Shown here piece after piece: positions 1 to 5,982 of a DNA stretch of 5,982 nucleotides (positions are counted from its first letter, which is position 1; each line of letters starts with the position of its first letter). The notes under the pieces are model-generated. The model did not search any database. It saw nothing but the letters and a program-made list of their open reading frames with translations, and was not told where the DNA came from. The translations under genes and the position numbers were made by a program. The stretch spans positions 1 through 5,982 of the forward strand of contig VXXH01000176.1 of the NCBI GenBank assembly GCA_009835515.1, in the 5' to 3' direction. Origin of the DNA: Candidatus Poribacteria bacterium (GTDB lineage Bacteria; Poribacteria; WGA-4E; WGA-3G).

Positions 1-1
1 G

Positions 2-28
2 TTTATAAATGTCCAGTTCGTCTTTGCG
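2..28 (+). other. End of signal peptide of the S8 protease (truncated by window edge)
   Basis: The first in-frame codons read FINVQFVFA followed by QSNSNN. A hydrophobic stretch ending in V-F-A before a polar Ser/Asn-rich segment fits the end of a Sec signal peptide with type I signal peptidase cleavage after Ala (codon 26-28). The positively charged N-region and the start codon would lie upstream of the window. This is inferred from the residue pattern only. Confidence 0.6.
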
Positions 29-3000
29 CAGAGCAACTCAAACAACTTTTCTCAAATCGCGCACACACCGGGCGAACTAATTGTACGCTTACATCCAGAC
101 GCTTCTCGTAAGCAACTTGACGCATTGAGTAAAAAACTCGGTGCGGTATCCGTTTCGCCTGTTTTCTCACCGACTACACCCGCCGGACAACATCCACGCC
201 TGCGTCTCAACTATCTCATTCGGTTTCCAGCCGCATGGGCATTGGAACCCTTGCAGCAACGGTATGCAAGACATCCATCAGTTGAAGCGGTTGAGACGAA
301 CCGTCTCAATCGACCTTGCGCCGAAATCGTACCGAACGACCCCAGCTATGGCGAACAGTGGAATTTAGCTCTAATGAATATGCCACAAGCGTGGCATATT
401 GAACAGGGAAACCGAGAAATAACTGTGGCTGTTGTAGATAGCGGTATAGATATGCAGCACCCGGAATTTCGTTCGCAGCTGTGGCAAAATGTTGGTGAAA
501 TTCCGGGGAACGACATTGATGATGATGGGAACGGTTATGTTGACGACATCAACGGTTGGGATTTCAGTGATGCGCCGATGCTACCGGGCAACGGTGATTG
601 GAAAGTGCGAGATAACGAACCGAAAGACGAAACAGGACACGGCACACAAGTCTCCGGTATCATCGCTGCGGAAGCGAACAACCAGATTGGAATTGCAGGT
701 ATTGCGTGGCGGTGCCGTCTCATGCCGTTGAGAGCCAGCTTCAAATATGGCGGCGGCGGGTATCTCCAAAATGACGATGTTGCTGCGGCTATCGTTTACG
801 CTGCCGATAACGGTGCCCGGGTCGTTAACATGAGTTGGGGAGATACAGTAAACGCCTTCATTGTAGCAGATGCTGTAGCATACGCCTACGCTCGTGGGTG
901 TGTGATGGTTGCTGCGGCAGGAAATGAGAGGGCAGTCGGATCGTGGTATCCTGCCGGACTGAAAACTGTTATCTCGGTCGCTGGGGTTGACGCGGAGCGG
1001 CAGCTGTACGCCAATTCCAATTTCGGCGCGACAATTGATATTGCTGCGCCGGGTGACGAAATTCTTACTACCGATTTGAACGGTGGTTACCAAAGTGTAT
1101 CTGGCACATCGATGGCAGCTCCGCATGTATCAGGGGTTGCGGCATTAGTCGTGTCTGCGAATCCAGATTATACCCATGCAGAGGTTCGGGAAACCTTGAT
1201 TCAAACAGCAGCTCGGCTTTTTATTAGCGACCTCGTTGGTGCAGGTTCGCTTGATGCTTACACCGCACTCGCCTCTCTAACAGAACTCATCGCGCAGATT
1301 AACACCTCCCAAATGTTCTCACAGGATGTAGAATCCAGTCATATTGAAAAAATCGAGATTTTTGGGAGTGCCGGAGGGGTCGGATTCACTGAATACTGGT
1401 TAGAATATGGCATCGGCGAAGTGCCGGATTTATGGCTCCCCTTAGCAGCTGTGAAAACGAAACCGAAATTTAATGTCTGTCTGTACAAGTGGGACACTTC
1501 TGCCTTAGCGGAAGGTAAATACACAGTACGGCTCAGCGTCAAATCGAGAACGGGTGAAATCAAAAGAGACAGAACTGTAGTTGAAGTGGACCGGACGGCA
1601 CCCCTCATTTCCAAGCATGAATCGCAGGCATGGTTTTCGGGAAATAGCGTCGAGTCAGTAGTTCTGTGGGAGACAGACGAAGTATCCGTCGGCAAAATAG
1701 AGATTTTTCAGCCAAACGGGAATATCGTCAGATCTGTCCGGTCAGATTCAGAGAATCGTCTCCATATCGTGAACTTGTCAGATTTAGGTATATCCCCCGG
1801 TGCTTACATGTATCGCTTGTTAGTGGAAAACCGGGCAGGCGGACTGCGAATTGATGACAACAACGGTCGTTTATATAAGATTGAGGGACAAGACGCGCCG
1901 ATTTACCCACGGCATCTCTTGCAAGGCACATCAGCCGAACTCGCACTGCATGCTGTCGCTACACCGGTAGATATAGACAAAAACGGAAGATTAGAACTTA
2001 TCACTGCGGAAATAGGTACGAACTTGGCACACATTTTTGAGATTGAAGATAACGGCAGCTTCAGACGCATTTTTTCATTTACCGAACGATTCTTACCGCG
2101 GGCAATAGCGGATACAGATAGCGATGGTCTCATAGAAATATTGTGCAGCGCACCAGATGTGACGTTCTTGCTCGAACAACCCGCACAAGGCGAATTTCCA
2201 ACGGAACGCATCTGGGAAGCACCGGGGAAATGGGGTGTAACAATTGCGGATGCCGATACAGATGGTACACCCGAAATTTTTACTCGCGATGACACCACTA
2301 ATTCTATCTCAGTGGACGAGGCAGATGGAGATAACAACTATCACAATATCGCTACACTCGAAAACCCGACATTAGGCGAGAACAGAATTAGCGCGAATTT
2401 CGCTTTCGGCGACTTTGATGGCGATGGACAGACGGATATTTTAATTGGGGATAGCGACGGCGATATATTTATATACGAGGCAATTGGAAACAATCAGTAT
2501 AGACATACATGGACAACTACGCTGCCGGAAGGTAGCCCGGAACTCTTCGCCGCTGGGGACATGAACGGTGATGGTAAACCAGAATTCGCTGTCTCTGGGA
2601 AAACAGGTATCAAAGTCGGTCCTATAGCCCTCGACATTCGCTACCATCACTGGCTTTTAACTGTTTTCAGCTCCGATGGAGACGATACCTACCGACCTAC
2701 ATGGACGCAACGCATTCGTGATGTACGCGATGGCGGGAATGGAATGACCATCGCTGACGCTAACAACGATGGACGCAACGAATTGTGCATTGCCGTCGCG
2801 CCGAATTTCTACCTTGTGCAATATGATGGTGTAGATTATCGTCCGATCTGGCACCATCCAGCGACCAACACTTTCAATCCGATTGTGGTGGATCTCAATG
2901 GAAGTGGCGAGAACGCGCTGCTGTTTAATAGGGACAATGTCTTAACTGTCTTCGCGACATCTACAGTTTCAGGCTTACAATCGGAAAATCAACAATCCAC

Positions 3001-3592
3001 GCCAATATCCGTTGCAGCGGCCCGACAACCACGGTTGCGTGATGCGATCTATTCACCGCCGAACCAACTTTCATTGGTATTTGACAAACCGATGGGAGTT
3101 TCCGCGACACACGCTGGACGCTACCGTTTGCACAAGTACGGAAGTATGGACAGCGAACCAGAGATGCATACACCGCGTTCAGCGATTCTTGATAAGACTC
3201 AGCAGCGGGTACTCCTTACATTTCCTCTTGAAGTCTTCCAGACAGGCGACCGCTATCAGATTGAGGCATTACAACTTTCGGATATGGACGGTGCTAACCT
3301 TGCAGATGACGCGAGAACGCTGACGATAACGCTACCAGCACCGAAATTAGCAGAAACAATCGTTTACCCGAACCCAGCAGCATGTGATCAGGTTACGTTT
3401 GATAATCTACCCGTGGGGACGCACATCTATATCTATGATGTCAGTGGCAACTGTATTGCATCGTTCGCTAAGACGGAACGCGAGCGGGAGAAAAAAGTTT
3501 GGGATCTCTCTGGCATCAGTAGCGGCATTTATATCTATGTGCTTTCGTCTGAAACGGATCGGCGCGTTGGCAAACTTTCTGTCATCCGCTAA
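2..3592 (+). CDS. Secreted subtilisin-like (S8) serine protease with FG-GAP propeller and C-terminal sorting-type domain; 5' partial
   Basis: Predicted exported endopeptidase. Residues are numbered from the TTG at 125, but the frame is open to the left edge and the 41 codons before TTG look coding (signal peptide end, then TPGELIVRL propeptide), so the true start is off-window. An I9-like propeptide ends near 'VEAVETN' (53-59). The S8 core covers about 98-385: Asp105 in VVDSGID, His172 in GHGT, oxyanion Asn267 in AAAGNE and Ser329 in SGTSMAAPHVSG, with SWG (237-239) and YPAG (275-278) lining the substrate cleft. An Asp/Asn-rich insert at 129-147 resembles subtilase calcium sites. Then come two Ig/FlgD-like modules (about 400-490, 494-590), seven FG-GAP/VCBS loops (616-931), an SbsA/Big_5-like module (968-1070) and a YPNP C-terminal domain (1076-1155). 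The triad is complete, so it is probably active. The substrate is unknown. Confidence is high for the protease and lower for the Ig-type assignments. Confidence 0.95.
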   Translation, partial: FINVQFVFAQSNSNNFSQIAHTPGELIVRLHPDASRKQLDALSKKLGAVSVSPVFSPTTPAGQHPRLRLNYLIRFPAAWALEPLQQRYARHPSVEAVETNRLNRPCAEIVPNDPSYGEQWNLALMNMPQAWHIEQGNREITVAVVDSGIDMQHPEFRSQLWQNVGEIPGNDIDDDGNGYVDDINGWDFSDAPMLPGNGDWKVRDNEPKDETGHGTQVSGIIAAEANNQIGIAGIAWRCRLMPLRASFKYGGGGYLQNDDVAAAIVYAADNGARVVNMSWGDTVNAFIVADAVAYAYARGCVMVAAAGNERAVGSWYPAGLKTVISVAGVDAERQLYANSNFGATIDIAAPGDEILTTDLNGGYQSVSGTSMAAPHVSGVAALVVSANPDYTHAEVRETLIQTAARLFISDLVGAGSLDAYTALASLTELIAQINTSQMFSQDVESSHIEKIEIFGSAGGVGFTEYWLEYGIGEVPDLWLPLAAVKTKPKFNVCLYKWDTSALAEGKYTVRLSVKSRTGEIKRDRTVVEVDRTAPLISKHESQAWFSGNSVESVVLWETDEVSVGKIEIFQPNGNIVRSVRSDSENRLHIVNLSDLGISPGAYMYRLLVENRAGGLRIDDNNGRLYKIEGQDAPIYPRHLLQGTSAELALHAVATPVDIDKNGRLELITAEIGTNLAHIFEIEDNGSFRRIFSFTERFLPRAIADTDSDGLIEILCSAPDVTFLLEQPAQGEFPTERIWEAPGKWGVTIADADTDGTPEIFTRDDTTNSISVDEADGDNNYHNIATLENPTLGENRISANFAFGDFDGDGQTDILIGDSDGDIFIYEAIGNNQYRHTWTTTLPEGSPELFAAGDMNGDGKPEFAVSGKTGIKVGPIALDIRYHHWLLTVFSSDGDDTYRPTWTQRIRDVRDGGNGMTIADANNDGRNELCIAVAPNFYLVQYDGVDYRPIWHHPATNTFNPIVVDLNGSGENALLFNRDNVLTVFATSTVSGLQSENQQSTPISVAAARQPRLRDAIYSPPNQLSLVFDKPMGVSATHAGRYRLHKYGSMDSEPEMHTPRSAILDKTQQRVLLTFPLEVFQTGDRYQIEALQLSDMDGANLADDARTLTITLPAPKLAETIVYPNPAACDQVTFDNLPVGTHIYIYDVSGNCIASFAKTEREREKKVWDLSGISSGIYIYVLSSETDRRVGKLSVIR
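65..303 (+). other. Inhibitor I9 / fervidolysin-type propeptide region
   Basis: The encoded segment begins TPGELIVRL, a typical first strand of subtilase propeptides, continues with a helix-like DASRKQLDALSKKLGAV, and ends with HPSVEAVETNRL, matching the family's closing strand ('VEYVEPN'-like). It is followed by the common PNDPSYGEQWNL lead-in to the mature protease. Propeptides of this kind act as intramolecular chaperone and inhibitor and are cleaved off during maturation, probably near residues 60-72 (TTG numbering). The exact processing site cannot be read from sequence. Confidence 0.7.
416..1279 (+). other. Peptidase S8 catalytic domain
   Basis: The catalytic codons are Asp at 437-439, His at 638-640 and Ser at 1109-1111, in the order and contexts of subtilisins. 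The oxyanion-hole Asn is in the AAAGNE motif (residue 267). Between Asp and His lies an insert with DIDDDGNGYVDDINGWDF (residues 130-147), often seen in bacterial extracellular subtilases and likely to bind calcium. All key residues are present and there is no frameshift. Confidence 0.95.
1322..1894 (+). other. Two Ig-like / FlgD-like beta-sandwich modules
   Basis: Residues about 400-490 carry alternating hydrophobic strands, 'WDTSALAEGKYTVRLSV' and the closing 'VEVDRTAPLIS', a usual end and linker of Ig/FN3-type modules in secreted proteins. Residues about 494-590 have 'GKIEIFQPNGNIVRSV' followed by 'GISPGAYMYRLLVENRAGG', resembling the FlgD Ig-like fold, in which a G-x-Y-x-Y-x-L strand follows a loop. 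They probably act as spacers between protease and propeller. Family assignment is tentative. Confidence 0.5.
1970..2917 (+). repeat. Seven FG-GAP/VCBS-type Asp-rich repeats (probable seven-bladed propeller)
   Basis: Seven copies of a D-x-[DN]-x-[DN]-G-x-x-[ED] loop begin at Asp616, 663, 709, 763, 812, 878 and 923 (TTG numbering), for example DTDSDGLIE, DFDGDGQTD and DMNGDGKPE. Spacings are 47, 46, 54, 49, 66 and 45 residues. The first has Asn at the fifth position and the last (DLNGSGENA) lacks the terminal acid. Such loops bind calcium in integrin-like FG-GAP propellers, and the roughly 50-residue period matches one blade each. A likely role is adhesion or substrate binding. The propeller fold is inferred. 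Confidence 0.85.
3026..3334 (+). other. SbsA/Big_5-like Ig module
   Basis: Residues about 968-1070 contain 'NQLSLVFDKPMGVSATHAGRYRL', then 'QQRVLLTFP', 'GDRYQIEAL' and 'LSDMDGANL'. The pattern of an early 'L.F.KPM' strand, 'N/GRYRL', and a later 'Y.I....L.D..G' is characteristic of the bacterial SbsA Ig-like (Big_5) module, which usually serves as a structural spacer in surface proteins. Confidence 0.6.
3350..3589 (+). other. C-terminal type IX sorting / FlgD-Ig-like domain
   Basis: The last 80 residues read YPNPAACDQVTF, then IYIYDVSGNCIASF, WDLSGISSGIYIYVL and a closing GKLSVIR directly before the TAA stop. This 'YPNP - iyd..G - dls...sGiY.y.l - kl.v.r' layout is shared by type IX secretion (Por) C-terminal sorting domains and by FlgD Ig-like domains that end secreted proteins of several uncultured phyla. 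It implies outer-membrane export or surface anchoring, but which route cannot be told here. Two cysteines (1087, 1110) fall in this domain. Confidence 0.7.
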
Positions 3593-3607
3593 GTGCTGAT
3601 ATGGTTC
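3593..3607. other. 15-base gap between convergent genes
   Basis: The protease gene stops with TAA at 3590-3592, and the opposite-strand gene stops with TAG (read as cta at 3608-3610). No hairpin followed by a T-run is visible in the gap or in the adjacent coding ends, so no intrinsic terminator can be placed for either gene. Confidence 0.8.
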
Positions 3608-5707
3608 CTATTTGACCGTGTTGAGGGGTACAAAGGAAGGCTTGAGTTTGAACACGTTACGGATTGCCTTTACCGCTTTTTCCCGTTCATTGGCTGCCAG
3701 TGCGACTTGTGCGAGATGGTAGTGCGGCTCAATGGCATCTTTCTGAAGGTTGATAGCACGTTCTAAAGTTTTCATCGCTTTATTCACCTGTCCGCGCTTC
3801 GCCAAAATCCAACCCAAGGTATCATGATAAGCGGCTACATCTGGATTCAGGGTAACAGCTGCATACGCCAACGCCTCGGCAAGTCTTAGTTTTGCGGAAA
3901 TTTCCGGATTTCCGAGCCCTGCTGCTAATGGCTGCTGGTAGTTGTTTGCATGGAGGCGTGCGAGGTTGTTATATGCTTCGCCATACTTGGGTGCGAGCCG
4001 GATCGCTTGCTCATAAGCGCGTTGTGCGTCTAACACACGTCCCAACTTCGCATACGCCGTGCCGAGGATATTGTAGGTTTCATAGTCGCGCGCAGTTCCC
4101 TTCCGTACCGAAGTGAGTGGGTATACCCCCACAAGCGACGCTTCAGCAGCAAACACATCAGGGGTCTCGTTATCTCGTGCCTCTAAGAACAGCTCATACG
4201 CTTCTACAGCAAGGGCATACTGACCTTCCTTGAAGTATGCGAACCCGAGTTTTCTGTAGAAGTCAATAGGGAGTGCGCCGAATCCTCGACTCAGTTCATA
4301 AGCACTAATGGCTTTTCGATAATACCCCTCTTGAATGTAGAAATCACCTTCTGCTAAGGAACGTTTTACCAATTCCGGCAGTTCATCAGTGGAGAGTCCA
4401 ATGCGCGGTAGTGAGTCTAATTCTGCTCTGAAGTGCTTCTGATGTTGGGTGAATCCGATGATACCGACAATGAGAACAGCCCATAATATTAGATAGGCGC
4501 GCGTCCTTGACACCCACTGTTTAGAAAAATACCGGTTTGGGTACAACAGCGTGAGGAAAAAATTGGCACGCATCGGTTCAAGTGCTGTTTCTTGCGGGTG
4601 GTACGGCACAGTGGCGGCATTCGGTACTAATACGGGGAGGTTAACGGATGATCCGGCAAGCCGAGGCGATCGCGCGATTGCATCTGATAAATCCTTTATA
4701 TCTGTATCATCTTCTCGTTGTGGCGAATCTGGATCGGATGTGACCGATTCCGTATCTTCCATTTCATCTGTAGTTTTGACCGATTCCTCAGCAAATTGCG
4801 TATCGCCTGTCGTCTCATCTACATCTCCCGAATCCGTTACAGTTTCTTCATCAAGGTCATTAGGTAGACTGGCGGATGTTTCCGCTGCTTCTGTCGGTTC
4901 AGTTTCATCTATAATTTCAGCAGATTCGCCGTCCGGTTGTGCCTCATCTACCGTGTCAGTTCTCTCATCAAGTTCTGTTAAAGTCGATTCGGTTGGATCA
5001 ACAGGCGGATTTGTGGCGGTCAACTCTATAGAGATACTTGACTGTTCGTCAGCGAATGCCTCATCCGCCACCATTTCTTCCGGTTTTTCTATAGATGTAT
5101 CGTCGGATGCCTCGGTTTCAGGAGGCGGTTTGACATCAGGCGTTGAATCTTGTACTGATGCCTGACTCGGTTCTTTTTCTTCTTCATTAGGGATAGTTCG
5201 CGTTTCCGCAGGAGTGGGCGGGGCCTCCGAGCTTCCAAAACGAACTGTCGGGGGCGGTGCCTCCACTTCTATCCGTTCATTACGCGGTTCGGGCTTGGAG
5301 ACTTCTGGAGCTGTGTCGGCGTAGCGCTCCCCGATACGAGAGATACTTTTTTTAACCTCCAGTCGCGTGAGCATAGAGTCAATATTGAGCAGTGATTCGA
5401 GCGTAGGGAGTACACTGGGGGTTCCCAATTCGCTGATAGCTTCAAGCATTGCCCAGAGTGTTAAATCATTTGACTCCGTTTGCAAGGCGCGGAGCAGTGG
5501 CTCGGTCGCGCTCGTGGCATCCAAGTCCTGAAGTGCTTTTGCCGCTTCGCGTCGTATCATTGCGTCTGCGTCAGCAAGTGTTTCAGTTAGGAGTTTCACA
5601 CTCTGTGGGCTGCCCTGCGCGACAAGGCCCGCGATAGCACTGCTACGCACAATGCTCGGCTGCGTTGTATCCGTTAGATTCTGGATGAGTTGCTCGACAG
5701 ATAGCAT
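3608..5707 (-). CDS. Single-pass membrane protein with HEAT repeats, acidic linker and periplasmic TPR array
   Basis: Family not recognised; the protein looks like a membrane scaffold with no catalytic motif. Residues are numbered from the alternative GTG at 5800. HEAT-like alpha-repeats span about 34-160. A disordered linker, rich in Asp, Glu, Thr, Ser and Pro, covers about 163-375; I count 57 acidic against 8 basic residues in 201-370. One hydrophobic helix (435-451, ILWAVLIVGIIGF) follows a basic stretch (R423, K427, R432, R434), giving N-in topology. TPR units run from about 478 to 722. HEAT and linker would sit in the cytoplasm and TPR in the periplasm, suggesting protein-protein contacts on both sides. 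The ATG at 5707 (699 aa) is preferred because HEAT homology-like sequence begins right after it; the GTG at 5800 would add 31 residues. Neither start has a good Shine-Dalgarno. The gene is convergent with the protease, so it is not co-transcribed with it. Confidence 0.85.
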   Translation of the reverse strand: MLSVEQLIQNLTDTTQPSIVRSSAIAGLVAQGSPQSVKLLTETLADADAMIRREAAKALQDLDATSATEPLLRALQTESNDLTLWAMLEAISELGTPSVLPTLESLLNIDSMLTRLEVKKSISRIGERYADTAPEVSKPEPRNERIEVEAPPPTVRFGSSEAPPTPAETRTIPNEEEKEPSQASVQDSTPDVKPPPETEASDDTSIEKPEEMVADEAFADEQSSISIELTATNPPVDPTESTLTELDERTDTVDEAQPDGESAEIIDETEPTEAAETSASLPNDLDEETVTDSGDVDETTGDTQFAEESVKTTDEMEDTESVTSDPDSPQREDDTDIKDLSDAIARSPRLAGSSVNLPVLVPNAATVPYHPQETALEPMRANFFLTLLYPNRYFSKQWVSRTRAYLILWAVLIVGIIGFTQHQKHFRAELDSLPRIGLSTDELPELVKRSLAEGDFYIQEGYYRKAISAYELSRGFGALPIDFYRKLGFAYFKEGQYALAVEAYELFLEARDNETPDVFAAEASLVGVYPLTSVRKGTARDYETYNILGTAYAKLGRVLDAQRAYEQAIRLAPKYGEAYNNLARLHANNYQQPLAAGLGNPEISAKLRLAEALAYAAVTLNPDVAAYHDTLGWILAKRGQVNKAMKTLERAINLQKDAIEPHYHLAQVALAANEREKAVKAIRNVFKLKPSFVPLNTVK
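3635..4369 (-). repeat. TPR array (about six units)
   Basis: TPR-type helical pairs are seen with the W/Y-x-x-L-G-x-x-Y/A...A-x-x-x-Y/F/L...P spacing: about 478-512 (GYYRKAISAYELS), 513-546 (LGFAYFKEGQYALAVEAYELFL), 573-606 (NILGTAYAKLGRVLDAQRAYEQAIRLAP, given here as key pieces), a looser unit about 607-652 with an insertion (NNYQQPLAAGLGNPE), 655-688 (TLGWILAKRGQVNKAMKTLE) and 689-722. TPRs bind partner proteins or peptides. The array ends eight residues before the stop. Confidence 0.9.
4448..4498 (-). other. Transmembrane helix
   Basis: About 17 residues (AYLILWAVLIVGIIGFT) form the only strongly hydrophobic stretch in the protein. The preceding residues YPNRYFSKQWVSRTR are basic and the following ones are mixed (TQHQKHFRAEL), so by the positive-inside rule the N-terminal part is cytoplasmic. 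Confidence 0.85.
4691..5200 (-). other. Acidic low-complexity linker
   Basis: The encoded residues 201-370 contain 57 Asp/Glu and only 8 Lys/Arg by hand count, with recurring short pieces such as DET, DEE, TTDE and VDET. At the DNA level the + strand shows scattered recurrences of 'tcatct', giving a degenerate repeat look. Likely disordered; it may act as a flexible spacer or a binding surface for basic partners. Confidence 0.85.
5321..5701 (-). repeat. HEAT-like repeat domain (about four units)
   Basis: About four units of 30-31 residues are visible: 'PSIVRSSAIAGLVAQGSPQS', 'AMIRREAAKALQDLDATSAT', 'DLTLWAMLEAISELGTPSVL' and 'MLTRLEVKKSISRIGERY'. Each has the HEAT pattern of a helix ending A-x-x-L/I plus G or D, then a second helix L-x-x-x-L. 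Bacterial HEAT repeats mediate protein binding. The second unit keeps the classic 'IRREAAKAL' signature. Confidence 0.8.
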
Positions 5708-5800
5708 ATTTTTCGACACGATCAGTTTGCACCCTATATTGTTAACAAGGCCATAGAACGCCCGTACGGATTGTATTAGGTACGTTCGGAGCCTCGTCAC

Positions 5801-5982
5801 TATCGGTTAATACATTATCCCCTTTAATAAAACGACTTTTACAGAAAGGAGCTTTCAAATCACCGTAACATAGAAATCGCAGAGAAAGCGTGGATCTGAC
5901 AATTGCGAGAAAAAGACACCATGACATATCCGAGAAAAGTCAGTATCATAGAGCATATATCTTTTTAATACACATCGGAGAA
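5801..5982. other. Non-coding right end, upstream of the membrane-protein gene
   Basis: No convincing gene on either strand. On the minus strand a GATAAT (5814-5819) resembles a -10 box, but no -35 at proper spacing is seen, so no promoter is called. An AAAGGAG on the + strand (5845-5851) is not followed by a start codon at usable distance. The region probably carries the promoter of the leftward gene. Confidence 0.4.

Noticed and set aside
581..1126. Open frame of 181 codons on the - strand
   Set aside because: Antisense to the conserved S8 catalytic core, with no recognisable motif; a shadow of the real gene.
1903..2337. Open frame of 144 codons on the - strand
   Set aside because: Antisense to the FG-GAP repeats; Ser-rich composition follows from the opposite-strand Asp codons.
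4551..5165. Open frame of 204 codons on the + strand, Ser/Val-rich
   Set aside because: It lies antisense to the acidic linker; its Ser-rich low complexity is the mirror of Asp/Glu/Thr codons, with no domain pattern.
5814..5819. GATAAT on the - strand as a promoter -10 box
   Set aside because: No -35-like hexamer at 16-19 bases; one hexamer in AT-rich DNA is expected by chance.
5845..5851. AAAGGAG on the + strand as a ribosome binding site
   Set aside because: No ATG, GTG or TTG at 4-12 bases downstream.
5742..5927. 61-codon frame on the - strand upstream of the membrane protein
   Set aside because: No Shine-Dalgarno, no domain, overlaps the possible N-terminus of the larger gene in another frame, and is too short to support.
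5921..5968. 15-codon ATG frame on the + strand near the right end
   Set aside because: Too short, with only a weak purine-rich stretch upstream and a TAA stop; no evidence it is translated.

Overview
The window holds two large protein genes that face each other and end 15 bases apart. The left gene runs rightward from beyond the left edge to base 3592. The right gene runs leftward from about base 5707 (or 5800) to 3608. About 180-275 bases at the right end are non-coding as far as I can see. I found no RNA gene, mobile element, CRISPR array or recognisable terminator.

Left gene (2-3592, +): a secreted subtilisin-family (S8) serine protease with an intact catalytic triad. In order it has the end of a signal peptide, an I9-like propeptide, the S8 catalytic domain, two Ig-like modules, a run of seven FG-GAP/VCBS-type Asp-rich loops (probably a seven-bladed beta-propeller), an SbsA/Big_5-like Ig module, and a C-terminal 'YPNP...GIYIY' domain of the type IX sorting / FlgD-Ig kind. 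Its reading frame is open to the left edge. The TTG at 125, the first start-like codon inside the window, lies in the middle of the propeptide and is not the true start.

Right gene (3608-5707 or 3608-5800, -): a single-pass membrane protein. It has N-terminal HEAT-like helical repeats, a very acidic linker of about 200 residues, one transmembrane helix with positive charges on its N-terminal side, and a C-terminal array of about six TPR units. The predicted topology puts HEAT and linker in the cytoplasm and TPR outside. No enzymatic domain is visible; it looks like a scaffold.

Organism: the signal peptide and the C-terminal YPNP-type domain suggest a Gram-negative-type bacterium from the FCB neighbourhood or a related uncultured phylum. 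Large FG-GAP proteases plus TPR/HEAT scaffolds recall Candidatus Poribacteria, but that is an impression, not something the window proves. The genes are convergent, so they are not an operon, and nothing in the sequence shows that their products cooperate. I see no clear undescribed system; the most unusual items are the two domain architectures.
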